A program made the position numbers and the translations under genes. A stretch of 64,000 bases of DNA, taken from Isoperla grammatica (Eukaryota; Arthropoda; Insecta; Plecoptera; Perlodidae). The notes beneath the pieces were generated by a model. That model saw only the letters and a list, made by a program, of their open reading frames with translations. It was not told the origin of the DNA and searched no databases. Numbering within the stretch: the stretch's first letter is position 1; the number at the start of each line of letters is the position of its first letter. The stretch lies in contig OX246747.1 in the NCBI GenBank assembly GCA_945910005.1, forward strand, positions 13,330,880 to 13,394,879, given 5' to 3'. Shown in pieces: positions 10,443 through 21,228 of the stretch.

Positions 10443-10721
10443 ACTGCTACCACTAGCCGTCTTGAGAGTGCTATAATCCCAAGCACATCAAGCACGGCTA
10501 GAAGCATGCTGGGTGTCCTTCGTGACGAGCAAGCAACTCGCATGTCACAGGCCACCATTTTAGCCTCTGAAAGGCGCGAGTTGCGCCTGCGAATGCGGGA
10601 AGCCAGAGCTTTGGCTGCCTTGGCCGAAAGCAAAGTGCAAGACGCCAAGGAAGAGCTCGAGTGGAACAGAAAGCGTCGGAGTCACGGAAGATCAGACAGA
10701 GACAGGTCCCCGTTGTTATGA
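10443..10721 (+). pseudogene. Coiled-coil C-terminal exon, copy 1 (Myb/SANT-protein-like)
   Basis: One open frame reads PTATTSRLESAIIPSTSSTA, then LGVLRDEQATRMSQATILAS, followed by a charged helical segment rich in R, E and A, and ends SHGRSDRDRSPLL before a stop at 10721. The arrangement (low-complexity linker, then a heptad-like R/E/L helix, then an Arg-rich tail) is usual for the C-terminal half of MSANTD3/FSBP-like transposon proteins. The ending closely parallels the exon at 12436-12861 (RSRARPGRERSPL), so the two are paralogous. Frames upstream of 10443 contain stops. Confidence 0.45.
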
Positions 10722-11701
10722 AGTGTGCTGCTGAAAAGTTGACGCTTTTTCCTAAGCACCGTTTTCCAAGCCTTTTTGATGTATGATACATTTGCATCGA
10801 ACTTCGAAGTACTCGTAGCTTATCCAGGCTTCCAATGTGTCTGTTTTCTTGTTTTCAATTCCAGTATTTCCTTTTCTCCCTGTATGAACTTAAGTTGTCA
10901 TACTGTGAATCAAGTCACATATCAACGATTAAAAATGTACCGGGTACTAGTTGTACGTCTTGCTATGTATTCAACCAGTATTTTGACTGTGCCAGTTTGT
11001 CACTGCCGGATGGTCGGGTTCAATACCATAACGGTTTCCAACTTCAAATAAATATTATGTAAAACAGTGTGATAGTTTGACAAATAAATTACCATTGGGC
11101 TACTAGTGGTACTGGTATGTCTCTGTAACTTGCAATGCAATTCCACTACCCACATACATTCTTTCCATTTGACAATGCCACTACATAAAATTTATTTTCT
11201 GAAAAAAAAAAGAGCTATACCAAAAGGTTTTAGTAAAAATATAATAGGTGCCGTTAAAGGTCTTTCAGACTACAGAAAACAGAACCAGTTTGGGATTATT
11301 AATAAAATGGGCCAAATGTATATCCCCCCGCTTTAGACTTAATGTTAGACTGAGTAACAAACATATAGTGGAGATATAAAACATTGTTTTATATCTATTT
11401 CAGTTGTTAAATAACGCAATAATGTCACCCATACATTGTCGGGGGTACAGCCAGAGGTGTAAGATGCACTTGTCGAGAGGGTTGCCTCGATAATTGGAAA
11501 GGTGTCCATCACCGGTATACTCAGGGGAACGGAAATTGGCGGTGAAAGTGGTAATGAAAAATTTGTATTTACAATTTTAAATTAAAATGCAAATGTACTT
11601 TGGTGTGTTTAGATGATGAAAATTTTGCACCAATGAAGATGAAATTGGGGGCTCTTGTAATTATGATTCAGAAGTTTAAATGCACCATCTTGTATTCCTC
11701 A
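10722..11701. other. No gene recognised
   Basis: AT-rich, with only short frames. Position 11634-11656 contains ATGAAGATGAAATTGGGGGC, identical to a 20-base stretch of the ~310-bp retroposon, and may be a scrap of it. Otherwise unassigned. Confidence 0.3.
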
Positions 11702-11905
11702 GACAAACTCGTCCGTACCGCCAGATAGACCCGTGAGTCTACCCTGGTTGCGAGGTGGGAGGAAATACGGGAGAGGCCACGGGATAGATACCTGCTCCAG
11801 GATGCCGCCATACGAAGGGCCAATGAGCAACTGGCCCAAGGTAGACTCAACGCAGTAGAATTATTAAACCGCATGTCCCACGTAAATGACAACCATTTCG
11901 GGAAC
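11702..11905 (+). pseudogene. Unidentified coding relic, probable exon
   Basis: A candidate splice acceptor (TGTATTCCTCAG, ending 11700) precedes a frame reading SDKLVRTAR, one TAG stop (11726-11728), then TRESTLVARWEEIRERPRDR, YLLQDAAIRRANEQLAQGRL and NAVELLNRMSHVNDN. The amphipathic, charged composition with no repeats looks genuinely coding. I do not recognise the family. It lies between the two paralogous coiled-coil exons and may belong to the same transposon gene set. Confidence 0.35.
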
Positions 11906-12411
11906 TCCTTTCGTCGCCTCTTACAGCTAGCATTCACTCTGAGCCTATTCTTCCCCGGGCCCAGACGGGTATCAACAAACAACATTATTTCAACTCATAT
12001 AAATCATGAAGGTTATGGACTATTAACCGCAGAGGAAGCAGCGGCCATGGGAGATAGAATTGACCACAAAATTGAAACTTATTATTGAAACTTAAGAATT
12101 CAAACAATATGTTTTTAAATAAACTGGAAAGTTCCTCCTTTCGAAAGATGAAAACAATTTACGGCGTAAACGTATAAATGACGACATTGGCCATCGGTCG
12201 GCTTGTCTCGAAGATTTCGTTAACGATCTCCCGTCATCCACCACTGCAAGAAGAGAGCAACTCTTTCAGTCCACAGTGTTGGTTAACAAATTGCCTAAAC
12301 TTGGAGAAAAACACTGTAACAGTAATTGTATTGAAGTGGATGCAAATAACTCCTTCATGTACCTCTTAATTCAAACCAATTATATGAGAATTTAAGCAAC
12401 TAAATACTCGG
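11906..12411. other. No gene recognised
   Basis: Short frames only. A run at 12005-12088 (HEGYGLLTAEEAAAMGDRID) could be an extension of the relic just upstream in another frame, but support is thin. Confidence 0.25.
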
Positions 12412-12435
12412 ATGTTTTGTTGGTTGACGGAACTT

Positions 12436-12861
12436 AGCACTGTGCCGTCATGGGGACATTCTTCTGCCACTAGTGGAGCTACTCCCACTCGCAGTGCCAA
12501 CGTTTCTGGGGATGGAACTTGCCAAGGCACTGCTAGAAATAGGTTAAGGTTTGTCCGTGAGGAACAGCAGCATCGAATCTCGCAGCTCAAGTCTACACAA
12601 GAGCAGAAAGACGAGCTGCACGACATTCGAATGCGTGTAGCCAGAGCCGACATGGACGCTGCTCCATCACGTGCCCGTGCCGATGCTGCTCGGGAGCGAG
12701 CCGAGGTAGCTCGGGCCGAGATCCCGTCGGTCGAACTACGGATTTTAAAGGCCCGAGCCCGGTTCGAGGAGGCCCGAGCTACCAGGGAAGAGGAACACCT
12801 GGAGTTTGACCAAGTGCATCGGAGTCGAGCCAGACCAGGAAGAGAAAGATCACCCCTGTAG
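12436..12861 (+). pseudogene. Coiled-coil C-terminal exon, copy 2 (Myb/SANT-protein-like)
   Basis: A possible acceptor (GACGGAACTTAG) ends at 12437. The frame continues through a Ser/Thr/Gly-rich linker and then a long Arg/Glu/Ala coiled coil: FVREEQQHRISQLKSTQEQK, then RADAARERAEVARAEI, then ILKARARFEEARATREEEHL. It terminates RSRARPGRERSPL and a stop at 12861. The frame is uninterrupted for 140 codons, longer than its paralogue at 10443-10721. Likely a C-terminal exon of a transposon-encoded Myb/SANT-type protein. No partner exon is linked by position with certainty. Confidence 0.5.
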
Positions 12862-13349
12862 TCTATAATAGTTATTCTATGCTGATGCTTGCATTGCTTC
12901 TATATTATTATTGTTCTTCTATGCCTTTTCAAGTTATTTTATATTTACCCACGTTTTTTTTTTCAATATTTTTCTTGTTTTCTGTAAATAGAGGAATCCT
13001 GCGGCTGACGAGTTTCCTTAAATAATACAGGGAATTAAAAAATGAGGAATGGTAGGTGTAGGCTACACCTAATGAGGCTTACAAAGGGACAGCAAAGGTT
13101 TGTACACATTGCTCCAATAACAAGACTGTGTATGGGTGTTACTATAAACTATATATAAAATCCCAATCATATTTGTGTTTTACGTATCATATTTGTGCAA
13201 CTTTGGCTAATCGAGATTTGGCTGTACGGGACGCCAACAACGGCGCGATGTTACAGCCGTCTGTTGCAGAACCTCGGCGGATCCACTGATTAAATAGTTA
13301 GGTCATATATCAATTGTTTTTTTTTGCTTTGTTATAGATCATGATTGAT
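12862..13349. other. No gene; tail fragment of the ~310-bp retroposon at 13185-13217
   Basis: AT-rich. Positions 13185-13217 read CATATTTGTGCAAC then TTGGCTAATCGAGA, matching the retroposon tail, so a small extra scrap is present. Nothing else is recognised. Confidence 0.4.
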
Positions 13350-13420
13350 TGATAGATATTTGGGCTTAACGTCTCATATATTTGCAACTTGGCTAATCGA
13401 GACGATGACTGGATTATGAT
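13350..13420 (-). mobile_element. ~310-bp retroposon, copy 3, tail part
   Basis: Begins with TGATTGATTGATAGATATTTGG and continues through GGGCTTAACGTCTCAT and GCTAATCGAGACGATGA. It is interrupted at about 13420-13436 by an I-type LINE 3' fragment; the other end resumes at 13728. The middle ~150 bp is lost. Confidence 0.65.
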
Positions 13421-13436
13421 AATTATTTTTATTATT

Positions 13437-13726
13437 ATTTTTGGAGTTTAAAGGCACAAAACAGCAAGGTTATCAGTGCCTATGATATTTTAATATTGAT
13501 TACTATGTTCGATTACATAAGTGATAATAAACGATTATCTTGCAGAAAACGAAATATGTTATTGATTACTTTGAATTCGTCTGATAAGTTGTCTTTAAGT
13601 GAGGGTTTTAAATTAAACTTTCTTCTTTCATTATTATATTTGTTACATTCAATTAGAATGTGTTTTACAGTCAAAACAACATTACATACATCGTATACTG
13701 GGGACGGTTCGTTGCTTAGTAAGTAG
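13437..13726 (-). mobile_element. I-clade-like LINE, 3' end fragment
   Basis: Homologous to the 3' end of the element at 1083-3846. Both share the terminal block GGCACAAAACA...GGTTATCAGTGCCTA on the plus strand, preceded by the TTATTATTATTT tail. The plus-strand translation of 13560-13726 lines up with that of 1200-1364 (for example SDKLSLSEGFKLNF beside SDRFSVSVGFILYL). It covers only the C-terminal ~70 codons and the 3' UTR, a typical 5'-truncated insertion, and it separates the two halves of retroposon copy 3. Confidence 0.75.
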
Positions 13727-13727
13727 C

Positions 13728-13846
13728 CAGTCCGGCTAGGGTGGCCCTACCAGAAGCATACGCTTCCGCCGGCATAGCTCTCGGGATCCACAAAGCACGC
13801 CAACCTGCCCACCGCGATAAGGTAGCAGTCCCTGGGGCAGGTGCTT
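13728..13846 (-). mobile_element. ~310-bp retroposon, copy 3, head part
   Basis: Contains CCAGTCCGGCTAGGGTGGCC, CCAGAAGCATACGCTTCCGCC and GATAAGGTAGCAGTCCCTGG, the conserved right-hand block of the family. It completes the copy begun at 13350. Confidence 0.7.
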
Positions 13847-14424
13847 ACAACATGTCATTGTTTTATTTGGTTTGTCATGCTTAGGCATAGACCTAACATA
13901 GCATAGCAGATTGAAGCACAACAACAACAACAACAACAACAACAATAGCTGCCTAGACGGAATGTTTGTTTTGATTTATTTTAAAATTGGGGTGATATGA
14001 AAAGTCTAATGAAAAAAAGAAGGCAAAAGTGAGAGGAACAGGCAACAAAAGTGAAGATGAAGGAGACGAGGAGCAGGAACCTCTTACTCCTCTTCAAATA
14101 CGCATGTGCGACTTGATGGGACCCATCCCATCTAGTGGGCGTTTGTCAGCGACCAAGAGATGTGTCGGGCCAGGGGGTGAGTCTCGAATTCCACGTGGAA
14201 ACGCAACTTTCGACGTTTTGATTCCATGCATGGAATGGCAATTGCGAATTTGCGTAGTCTCGAGTTTTGTTTTCGATCATCGTAAGTGACAATTCAATTC
14301 CACGCGGCAGTCCGTCACTAGCGGCTAGGACCAGAATGTGTTAGCTTTTTAGCCAATGAGAAGCGTCATAAGAATAAGGGGCGTAGTTTCGATTTTAGCA
14401 GTCTTTTGAACCTTTTTTCGAAAG
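13847..14424. other. No gene recognised; short (CAA)n tract
   Basis: A (CAA)n tract lies at about 13918-13946. A frame at 14029-14110 (RGTGNKSEDEGDEEQEPLTP) resembles the N-terminal stretch of the zeste-like exon at 14425 and may be a decayed duplicate. Nothing else is supported. Confidence 0.3.
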
Positions 14425-14640
14425 ATGGACGGCACTTGCGATAAACGTAAGACTGAGGGTCATATAACCGACGAGCAAAAGTCTCTCACGCCGCAGTTTA
14501 TTGGGGAGCACCCGAAAATGGTTCAGATTAAATTCAGTGTAAGTTTCACAAACGCAAAACAACAGGAGTTGTGGAGAACCCTTCAAAATCTACTTCATGG
14601 CTGCGTCGGCCCTGGGAAGGACATCACCCAGTGGAAGACG
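14425..14640 (+). pseudogene. zeste-like Myb/SANT domain exon
   Basis: ATG at 14425, 72 codons, then a consensus donor (AAGACG|GTAAGT) at 14641. TDEQKSLTPQFIGEHPKMVQ followed by KQQELWRTLQNLLHGC and GPGKDITQWKT follows the pattern of the zeste-type Myb/SANT domain (Q+..L..F...HP....., LW..L...LN, W+K). These domains bind DNA and are often carried by PIF/Harbinger-like elements; domesticated versions also exist. The usual next exon, completing the third helix, is not evident before a dispersed repeat begins at 14732. Exon intact, gene incomplete. Confidence 0.6.
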
Positions 14641-14731
14641 GTAAGTTCACTGAACATTACTTTATTAAAATTGAAAGGCTACTGTACCCTTACCTTAGTT
14701 CTTTGTACCTCTGGTACCTTCTTGAATAATT

Positions 14732-15270
14732 AAGCGAGCGAAGCGAGCGTCTTCACTTGACTCTTATGGCACTTCATTCTGTTTTTGTCTGTCCATAGCG
14801 GTCGAACGAAAAGTCCGATCAACTTAAAATTTGGGTATAGTTTTGAGGCAAAATCGTTCGAAAAGTTACAAAGTTACAAAATAGTTACTGCAAAATATTT
14901 TTCTGAAACAAAATGGCGGCAAAATGTGAGATAGCCATATTTTTCTAAAGCTGTTTCCGTCACGAATATGTCCATTTTATGGCGATCTGATAAATATTGG
15001 CAAAGTTACACAAAAGTTACTCGAAAATATATTTCTGAAACACAGTAACAGCAAAATGTGAGGTGGCTATCTTATAGTAAATTCTTGTCCGGTCACGAAT
15101 ATAATAATGTAAACGCGATCTGATACGTATTTGAGGCAGAAATTACATTTCTATTGCTGTCAATAACTGTTCGTAACGGTGGCGGACCGCGTTGAAAACA
15201 TGCCGACGAAAATTCTTCGCAACGCACATTGCACTGCATTCAACTATGTCTGGAAGTATAATAGCTATGG
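14732..15270 (+). mobile_element. Dispersed repeat with GCGAGCGAAGCGAGCG start, copy 1 (truncated)
   Basis: Homologous along its length to 57327-58068. Shared landmarks are TTAAGCGAGCGAAGCGAGCG, ATAGCGGTCGAACG, AAAGTCCGATCAACTT, TTATGGCGATCTGATAA and CAACGCACATTGCAC. It ends where retroposon copy 4 begins, just after AATAGCTATGG. No coding frame. Probably a non-autonomous DNA element. Confidence 0.7.
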
Positions 15271-15569
15271 ATTGATTGATATTGGGCTTAACGTCTCATA
15301 TTTTTGCAACGAGGCTAATCGAGACAATGAGTGGGTGATATATGAAGATGAAATAGGGGGCTGTTTGGAGGCAAGGGGCAAGTGGGAGGGCGCGTGAGGA
15401 AAGGGGAAAAGGGATTGGGGTGTGGACTGCACTTCGTCTGACTTCTCCTCCTCGACCAGTCCGGCTAGGGTGGCCCTACCAGAAGCATACGCTTCCGCCG
15501 GCATAGCTCTCGGTATCAGCGAAGCACGCAAACCTGCCCACCACGATAAGGTAGCAGTCCTTGGGCAGG
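15271..15569 (-). mobile_element. ~310-bp retroposon, copy 4
   Basis: Full-length family member: left tail ATTGATTGATATTGGGC, right end GTAGCAGTCCTTGGGCAGG. Inserted in, or at the edge of, the dispersed repeat copy at 14732-15270. Confidence 0.75.
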
Positions 15570-16000
15570 AATATGATCCCTGCTGACTGTTATGAGATGG
15601 GCATGGACCTCTGGGCAATGCGTTGCCTGATGTCGGCAATGTTGGTGAGGGAGTGTAGGGTGGCTGGGCTTCCTTTGGCATGTTGGCCCGACCCAGGTGA
15701 CGTTGCTTTGTTGTACACCCAGAAGGTTACAGAAGGCAGCACATTTGATCGGCCTGAAAACCTGATAAAGGACTTGGTTTGGAACGTCGCCGTAGCCTAG
15801 GCCTGAAACATGAATTGTAAATAGTCTAGGTGGAGTATTCCTACGCTAGACTTTGTCATTGTTGTGGAGTTTTTAGCCTAGATGTGATGTCGTAGGTAGT
15901 GATTGTTGTAGGACACAGTTGTACTCTCATAGTCATCATATGTAAAAGATTGTCTTGTTGTTTGCAGAAGAGTTAATTGATGTCGCAGAGGTGCCGCAAG
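15570..16000. other. Unidentified; open frame to 15800
   Basis: A plus-strand frame from the retroposon edge to a stop at 15800 reads MIPADCYEMGMDLWAMRCLM then ECRVAGLPLACWPDPGDVAL. It has no start of its own and no recognised family. The remaining 200 bp up to the gap have no gene. Confidence 0.25.
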
Positions 16001-16200
16001 NNNNNNNNNNNNNNNNNNNNNNNNNNNNNNNNNNNNNNNNNNNNNNNNNNNNNNNNNNNNNNNNNNNNNNNNNNNNNNNNNNNNNNNNNNNNNNNNNNNN
16101 NNNNNNNNNNNNNNNNNNNNNNNNNNNNNNNNNNNNNNNNNNNNNNNNNNNNNNNNNNNNNNNNNNNNNNNNNNNNNNNNNNNNNNNNNNNNNNNNNNNN
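16001..16200. other. Assembly gap (200 N)
   Basis: Exactly 200 consecutive N. The round number suggests a placeholder rather than a measured distance, so sequence order across it is less certain. Confidence 0.98.
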
Positions 16201-16673
16201 TCAATTACATTAAATACCACCTTATCCTAAACCCGAAGGGTATAGATGGTCTAAGCCTAAACCCCATTGACACAATTACACCATTGTTAATATAACAAGC
16301 TATGCTCGCGACTTTGTTCCCGTAAAACGTGTATGTCTTGTTGTCTCTTGATAATGGGTTTATATTTTTACTGCAATGAATCGTTATACTGTCGCATACA
16401 TGTCGAGACAGTGTGTTGGTGCTCTCGGAGACATAAGTCAATCAATTGGGCTCGGGGCCGTACTGAACAGTGAACAATGAACATGTCTTGATCTCCATAA
16501 TTCTCTTTCACTCACCCTTTGTCGTGTACCGCACATATAGGCCTAGCTCATGTGTCATGACACTGACAGTATTGAAAATATTGGCGTAACAAATAATATA
16601 TGGTAGGATCATTGGCATGTGAGTACAACTCGCATTTACACGCAACAAAACAAAACACAACACGTTATCTGTA
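16201..16673. other. No gene recognised
   Basis: Unassigned sequence between the gap and the trinucleotide tract. Confidence 0.35.
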
Positions 16674-16990
<317 letters not shown>

Positions 16991-17054
16991 AAATAATTTT
17001 TCGAAGGATTACCCGTTATAGGTGCACACCAGCTTTACCTGATGTGCCCCTCTT

Positions 17055-17262
17055 CAGGTAACTAACTAGGTATATAAGGGTGTTTGGATAGCTGGGGAGG
17101 AATGTCCGAGGGCTAATAGTAGAACTCAATCCCAGCATTTGCCTTTACGACTGAGGAAGACATCGGGAAAAACCTTCAGTCAGGACTGCCGGTGACCGGA
17201 ATCGAACCGACGACCTCCCGAATTGGAGTCTCTCGTCTTACCGCTGAGCCACCTCTATCGAG
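17055..17262 (-). mobile_element. tRNA-derived SINE, minus copy of a head-to-head pair
   Basis: On the minus strand, starting at 17262, it has an A-box-like GTGGCTCAGCGGTAAGAC and a B-box-like GGTTCGATTCC (about 17193-17203), then a body with CTGACTGAAGG and the 3' part ...CCTCGGACATTCC. Another copy is at 26035-26205. The RNA polymerase III promoter boxes mark it as tRNA-derived. The spacing between boxes is close to that of a tRNA. Confidence 0.75.
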
Positions 17263-17275
17263 AATGAGTTACGTA

Positions 17276-17445
17276 CACCGATAGAGGTGGGCTCAGCAGA
17301 GGTACAACGAGTGATCGTTGATTCGACTCCCACCCCATGTAATCCTAACTGAAGGTTTCGAGGTGTTCGCGGAGTTTACTTGAATTGAGTCATTTCACAT
17401 TAGTTACACAACCCTTCGGGCATTCCTTCCTGGCTCACCATTTAT
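17276..17445 (+). mobile_element. tRNA-derived SINE, plus copy of a head-to-head pair
   Basis: Starts CGATAGAGGTGGGCTCAGC, mirroring the minus copy 14 bp away. It has a B-box-like GATTCGACTCC and then TAATCCTAACTGAAGGTTTC and CCCTTCGGGCATTCC, the same body and end as the minus copy but more diverged. Confidence 0.65.
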
Positions 17446-18006
17446 AATATTAGGAGCGAGGGTCATATTAGACAATGTTGTAGCCATCCGTGTACCGGTG
17501 TACGTGATGGTTAGGGATGCAATTCATTATTATGTACACGGAGGGAAAACAACAAAACAAAATGAAATTACTTAAAACTTTCAGATTCAAATTTGAAAAT
17601 GTTTCTTTTGATTGAAAGTCAGCCATTTAAATAACACACTTTGGAATACGGAGGAGTGATATAAGGAAACAATATACAAAACATTAACACAAAAGAATGT
17701 AATTAAGTGTTCTGATCCCAATTCTATGCATCAAGTTGTTAGTGGGCAGACGGAGTATTGACTAGTATAAAATATCAAATAGACGAGTATGAACTGACGA
17801 AAGTACCGACAAGACTTTGTAAGATAGCTTCTGAAGCAGGAGGTCATGATATTTCAGTGAACTTGAAAGTTCATGACGTCAGACCCAGACAAAATTATGT
17901 GTACTTTATGTAATACCTCGTATGTCACGTGCATCAACAATAGAAGGCTTGGGCCTTGGCGATACACATACACGCCGCCCGTGGCCCGTATATGTGTGTG
18001 TATGTG
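17446..18006. other. No gene recognised
   Basis: AT-rich unassigned sequence ending in a short TG-rich stretch. Confidence 0.35.
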
Positions 18007-18803
18007 CAGTGGCGCACTCAGGATTTTATCCTGGGAGGGACTGGCCAACCTTGGTGGCGTAAATAATGTACACACTATAAATAAATACTAACAGCGCACA
18101 GGGCTACAACATACGCGCCGTCAGGATATTTTGCAAGGGGGGGGGGGGGGAGCCTCCAGTTTGCCCCTCCGGGCGCATTTTTTATTTTCATCACTTTTTA
18201 ACCGATTTTTTTATGTTAAAGTAGTTTCTGAATGAAAGGAATTGAACCACGTACTTTGTCAAAACATGGTTCCATTTTATTAATAAATCAAAATTGAACC
18301 ATGAAGACATAAAACATGCTCGTATACATCAAATAAAAAACCGTGTATGGCATTGAAACTATCAACAGTAAGAACAATATATTGAGGGATGCAAATGGTA
18401 ACTGGTCATGACTGAGCTGTCACAAACATAAAATGAGAGAATTGTTATGAGTTGAATTGAAAACAACGTAAGAAATAGTAATTATAATTATACATTACCG
18501 TTTATCATCATCAGTTTATCAGTTTTTTTAAAATCATGCAATCCAAAGGGGAAATTCCCCCCCCCCCTTGCCCCCCCCCCCCCCTCGCGGCGCTCATGGG
18601 GTACACTCTGCGCAAGAAAGATGTTTTTTTTTCAAAATTTAATATTATTTTCATCATTATTAATGATCATTATTAATGATGAAAATAAATTCATTAATAA
18701 TAATGAATTTGGACAAACAATAAACTTGCGGTGTTTGTGGGGTTTGGGGGGGAGGAGCTTTAGCCCCAAAAGCCCCCCCCCCTCCCCCTTGGGTGCGCCA
18801 CTG
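18007..18803. mobile_element. hAT-like non-autonomous element (MITE)
   Basis: Ends carry CAGTGGCGCAC (18007) and GTGCGCCACTG (to 18803), matching the CAGTGGCG-type terminal inverted repeats common in hAT elements. The flanking octamers, TGTATGTG and TGTAAATT, agree only in part. The interior holds G- and C-runs (18136-18150 and 18549-18585) in inverted arrangement and a perfect palindrome at about 18645-18688 (TTTTCATCATTATTAATGAT and its complement). No transposase is present. Confidence 0.6.
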
Positions 18804-19460
18804 TGTAAATTAACTTACGTAGTTAATTATTTATCTGTGACCACTGGTATGTGTGATACATGGCTGTTGATACAGATCACGTTCTGAGCCGCAGATATCT
18901 AATCTTGTAAATTAGACATCCCAATATTCTTTACCAAGCGAAACAATTGTGCCCCGCTTATTATATTAGCGGGACGCGGGATCTTAACTTGAATATCGGG
19001 GCTACCCGCTGAAAAGGGGACGTATAGCAAGTACAGTAGCAACCCTAGGCTATCCCATACCTAGTGCCAGTCCTAAGAGGCCTTGTGCCGATGCCAGTAC
19101 CAATACAAACCAGACTTCTCAATTGCAAAAGTATTAATTTAAAAGAGTGAGTTCACGTGAAAGACAGCAATCACATATGTACCAACTGAGAAAAGCTGTT
19201 AATTTCGAATAATGTGTCCGTCATTCAAGGCATGTTACGACCGTATCATTGCGTATCACTCGTATCATAACCAAAACCAGTGTGTATACGAAAGTTTTTT
19301 AGCCAGAGCAACGTGCGTATACGGCGTATACGCACCACTACACTATGACATACATAAATCAATAAACAATTAAAGTAATGAATTAACAAATAAATAAATA
19401 AATAAGTTCTCCTCAATTAATTCATTTAACATGATTTCAATTGTTTTGATTTTTTAAGTA
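18804..19460. other. No gene recognised
   Basis: AT-rich unassigned sequence. Confidence 0.35.
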
Positions 19461-19891
19461 AAGGCTGGTCCACACAGATTTTTAAGACATAAGATTTTCG
19501 TAAAGTTGGATCATAGGAAACACGTACATGGCGTTCACACAAAGTTTTTATGCGTTATTTATTGTCACAAAGTTGGGCAATGTCCAACTTTACGATTAAA
19601 TCTTAAAACAAGTTACTAAAATCTCAAGTCAACGGACCATCTACTTTAATAATACGTACGAATTAATTGTAAGATGTGCAGGAATTGTTGTAAACAAGGC
19701 TATTATAATTAATTACGGATAATACAAATTTCAATTAATTTGTATTGTATCACAATGATGTTTTAACTGAGGATAAAACGTTACAAAGTACTTATCTTGA
19801 ACGAAACGAAACTATATGTGAACCAGAGCCCTAAAAACAACGTTTTAAAACCTTATGCATTATGTCTTCAAAATCTGTGTACACCAGCCTT
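19461..19891. mobile_element. MITE with AAGGCTGGTCCACAC ends, copy 1
   Basis: Left end AAGGCTGGTCCACACAGATT, right end AATCTGTGTACACCAGCCTT as its inverted complement with few changes. Internal sequence includes CTTATGCATTATGTCTT near the right end. A shorter relative is at 61421-61594. No coding capacity; superfamily not determined. Confidence 0.7.
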
Positions 19892-20829
19892 ACGAAAATA
19901 ACTAGTATTTGGCAAATATGATAACTTCACTCTTATGCACTCAACTCGTGCAACAAGTGATTACGGTGACTACAGTGACCCGCTTACGTGATATGTCTGG
20001 TATTTATAGCTAGCGGAGCAGCCAGCAGCCCGCCCGCCGTTACATTTCTCCGAATTCGTGTTTGTTTTTTGTTTTTTTTTAGTCCATACGCTCAGTGCAA
20101 ACTGCAACCACCTCATAGCAAAGTTTTAGCATACTTCGCAATACTAAATATATGACTACAAAGTATTTATTTAAAAGATTAATGGTGAGGCCCTGCCTCA
20201 CCTGGCGAGCCTCCACTGGTTATAATTATTATTGAGTCTATCTTGCCTCTGCGCACTGCATACGTTTATATCAAATAATCTGATGAGTCTTCTCTTATGT
20301 CTAATAATATACAGTGTAAATGTCTAATACAATCATTTTTCGTGACAACGTGCCCTTCTGCCAGGTGAATAACTATAGATACTATGGTATTTGAATAATT
20401 ACAACACAATCAATAGTGGTGTATTCGTAAAAATAATGGTGTATGCGGGCAACCCACGAACATTATCCATAACCATAAAGAATCCAAAACTACTACCAGT
20501 GGTGAGTGTAGAGTGGGGAGGCTTACTGCGTTGATTTCGTTATGATAGAATTATATATACGATGGTTAGAGATTGGAAACAATATGTTTACATAACGAAG
20601 GAAATGTTTGGTTTGAGATAAACCAAACAAGCATCCATATACATAATCTGACATTAAAGCACTTTACCCTTAACTGCCCCTGTGTAATGTGTAGGCCTAG
20701 CTAAAATAATCCCGAAAGAAGAGTGATAAACCGTCAATACCAACCAACTTTGTGAAATATCGAATATAGCTGGGAAGCAAAGCAAGCCATACATATGAGT
20801 CGTGTTATAATTTATAAACACCAACATTG
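19892..20829. other. No gene recognised
   Basis: AT-rich. GGTGAGGCCCTGCCTCACC at 20185-20203 is a small perfect inverted repeat, and CCTCCACTGG follows, possibly a hAT-type end. No coding frame. Confidence 0.35.
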
Positions 20830-20854
20830 TGTGGTGGTTGTTGTGGCCACCGCC

Positions 20855-21078
20855 TGATATGTTCTCCCCCCAGGTGTTTAGGGTTCATTAAACAACCAGA
20901 CTCCGGAATATAGAGAATACTTTATTAGTACAAACACACGACTATTACATTCCATGGTCGACTACAGACTGTCACTCGGCGGACTATGTCGCCGGCCCAT
21001 CCACAGCCTACTCCCGGGAGGGCGGGGCTAATCCCTACATGGGATGAATATCAGGCGGTGGCCACAACAACCACCACA
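20855..21078 (-). repeat. 3' LTR of the Ty3/gypsy element
   Basis: On the minus strand it runs from TGTGGTGGTTGTTGTGGCC (21078 leftward), next to the polypurine tract, to ...GAACATATCA (20855). It shares its inner 120 bp with the LTR piece at 25656-25781. Positions 20830-20860 repeat the LTR's first ~31 bases in inverted orientation, extending beyond the expected LTR end. Confidence 0.8.
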
Positions 21079-21228
21079 CTCCTCCCTTACTAGCTTTTTA
21101 GGCAACCAATGGATAATAATTACATAACAGATTACATTCACAAAGGATACTCATTAGTTAACTAACTTTAAGTTTAGATACAATAACAATGGATAAGAAA
21201 ATACATAACATTACATTCAAAAAGATAC

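Noticed and set aside
15878..16230. Frames running through the N gap
   Set aside because: They consist mainly of undetermined residues.
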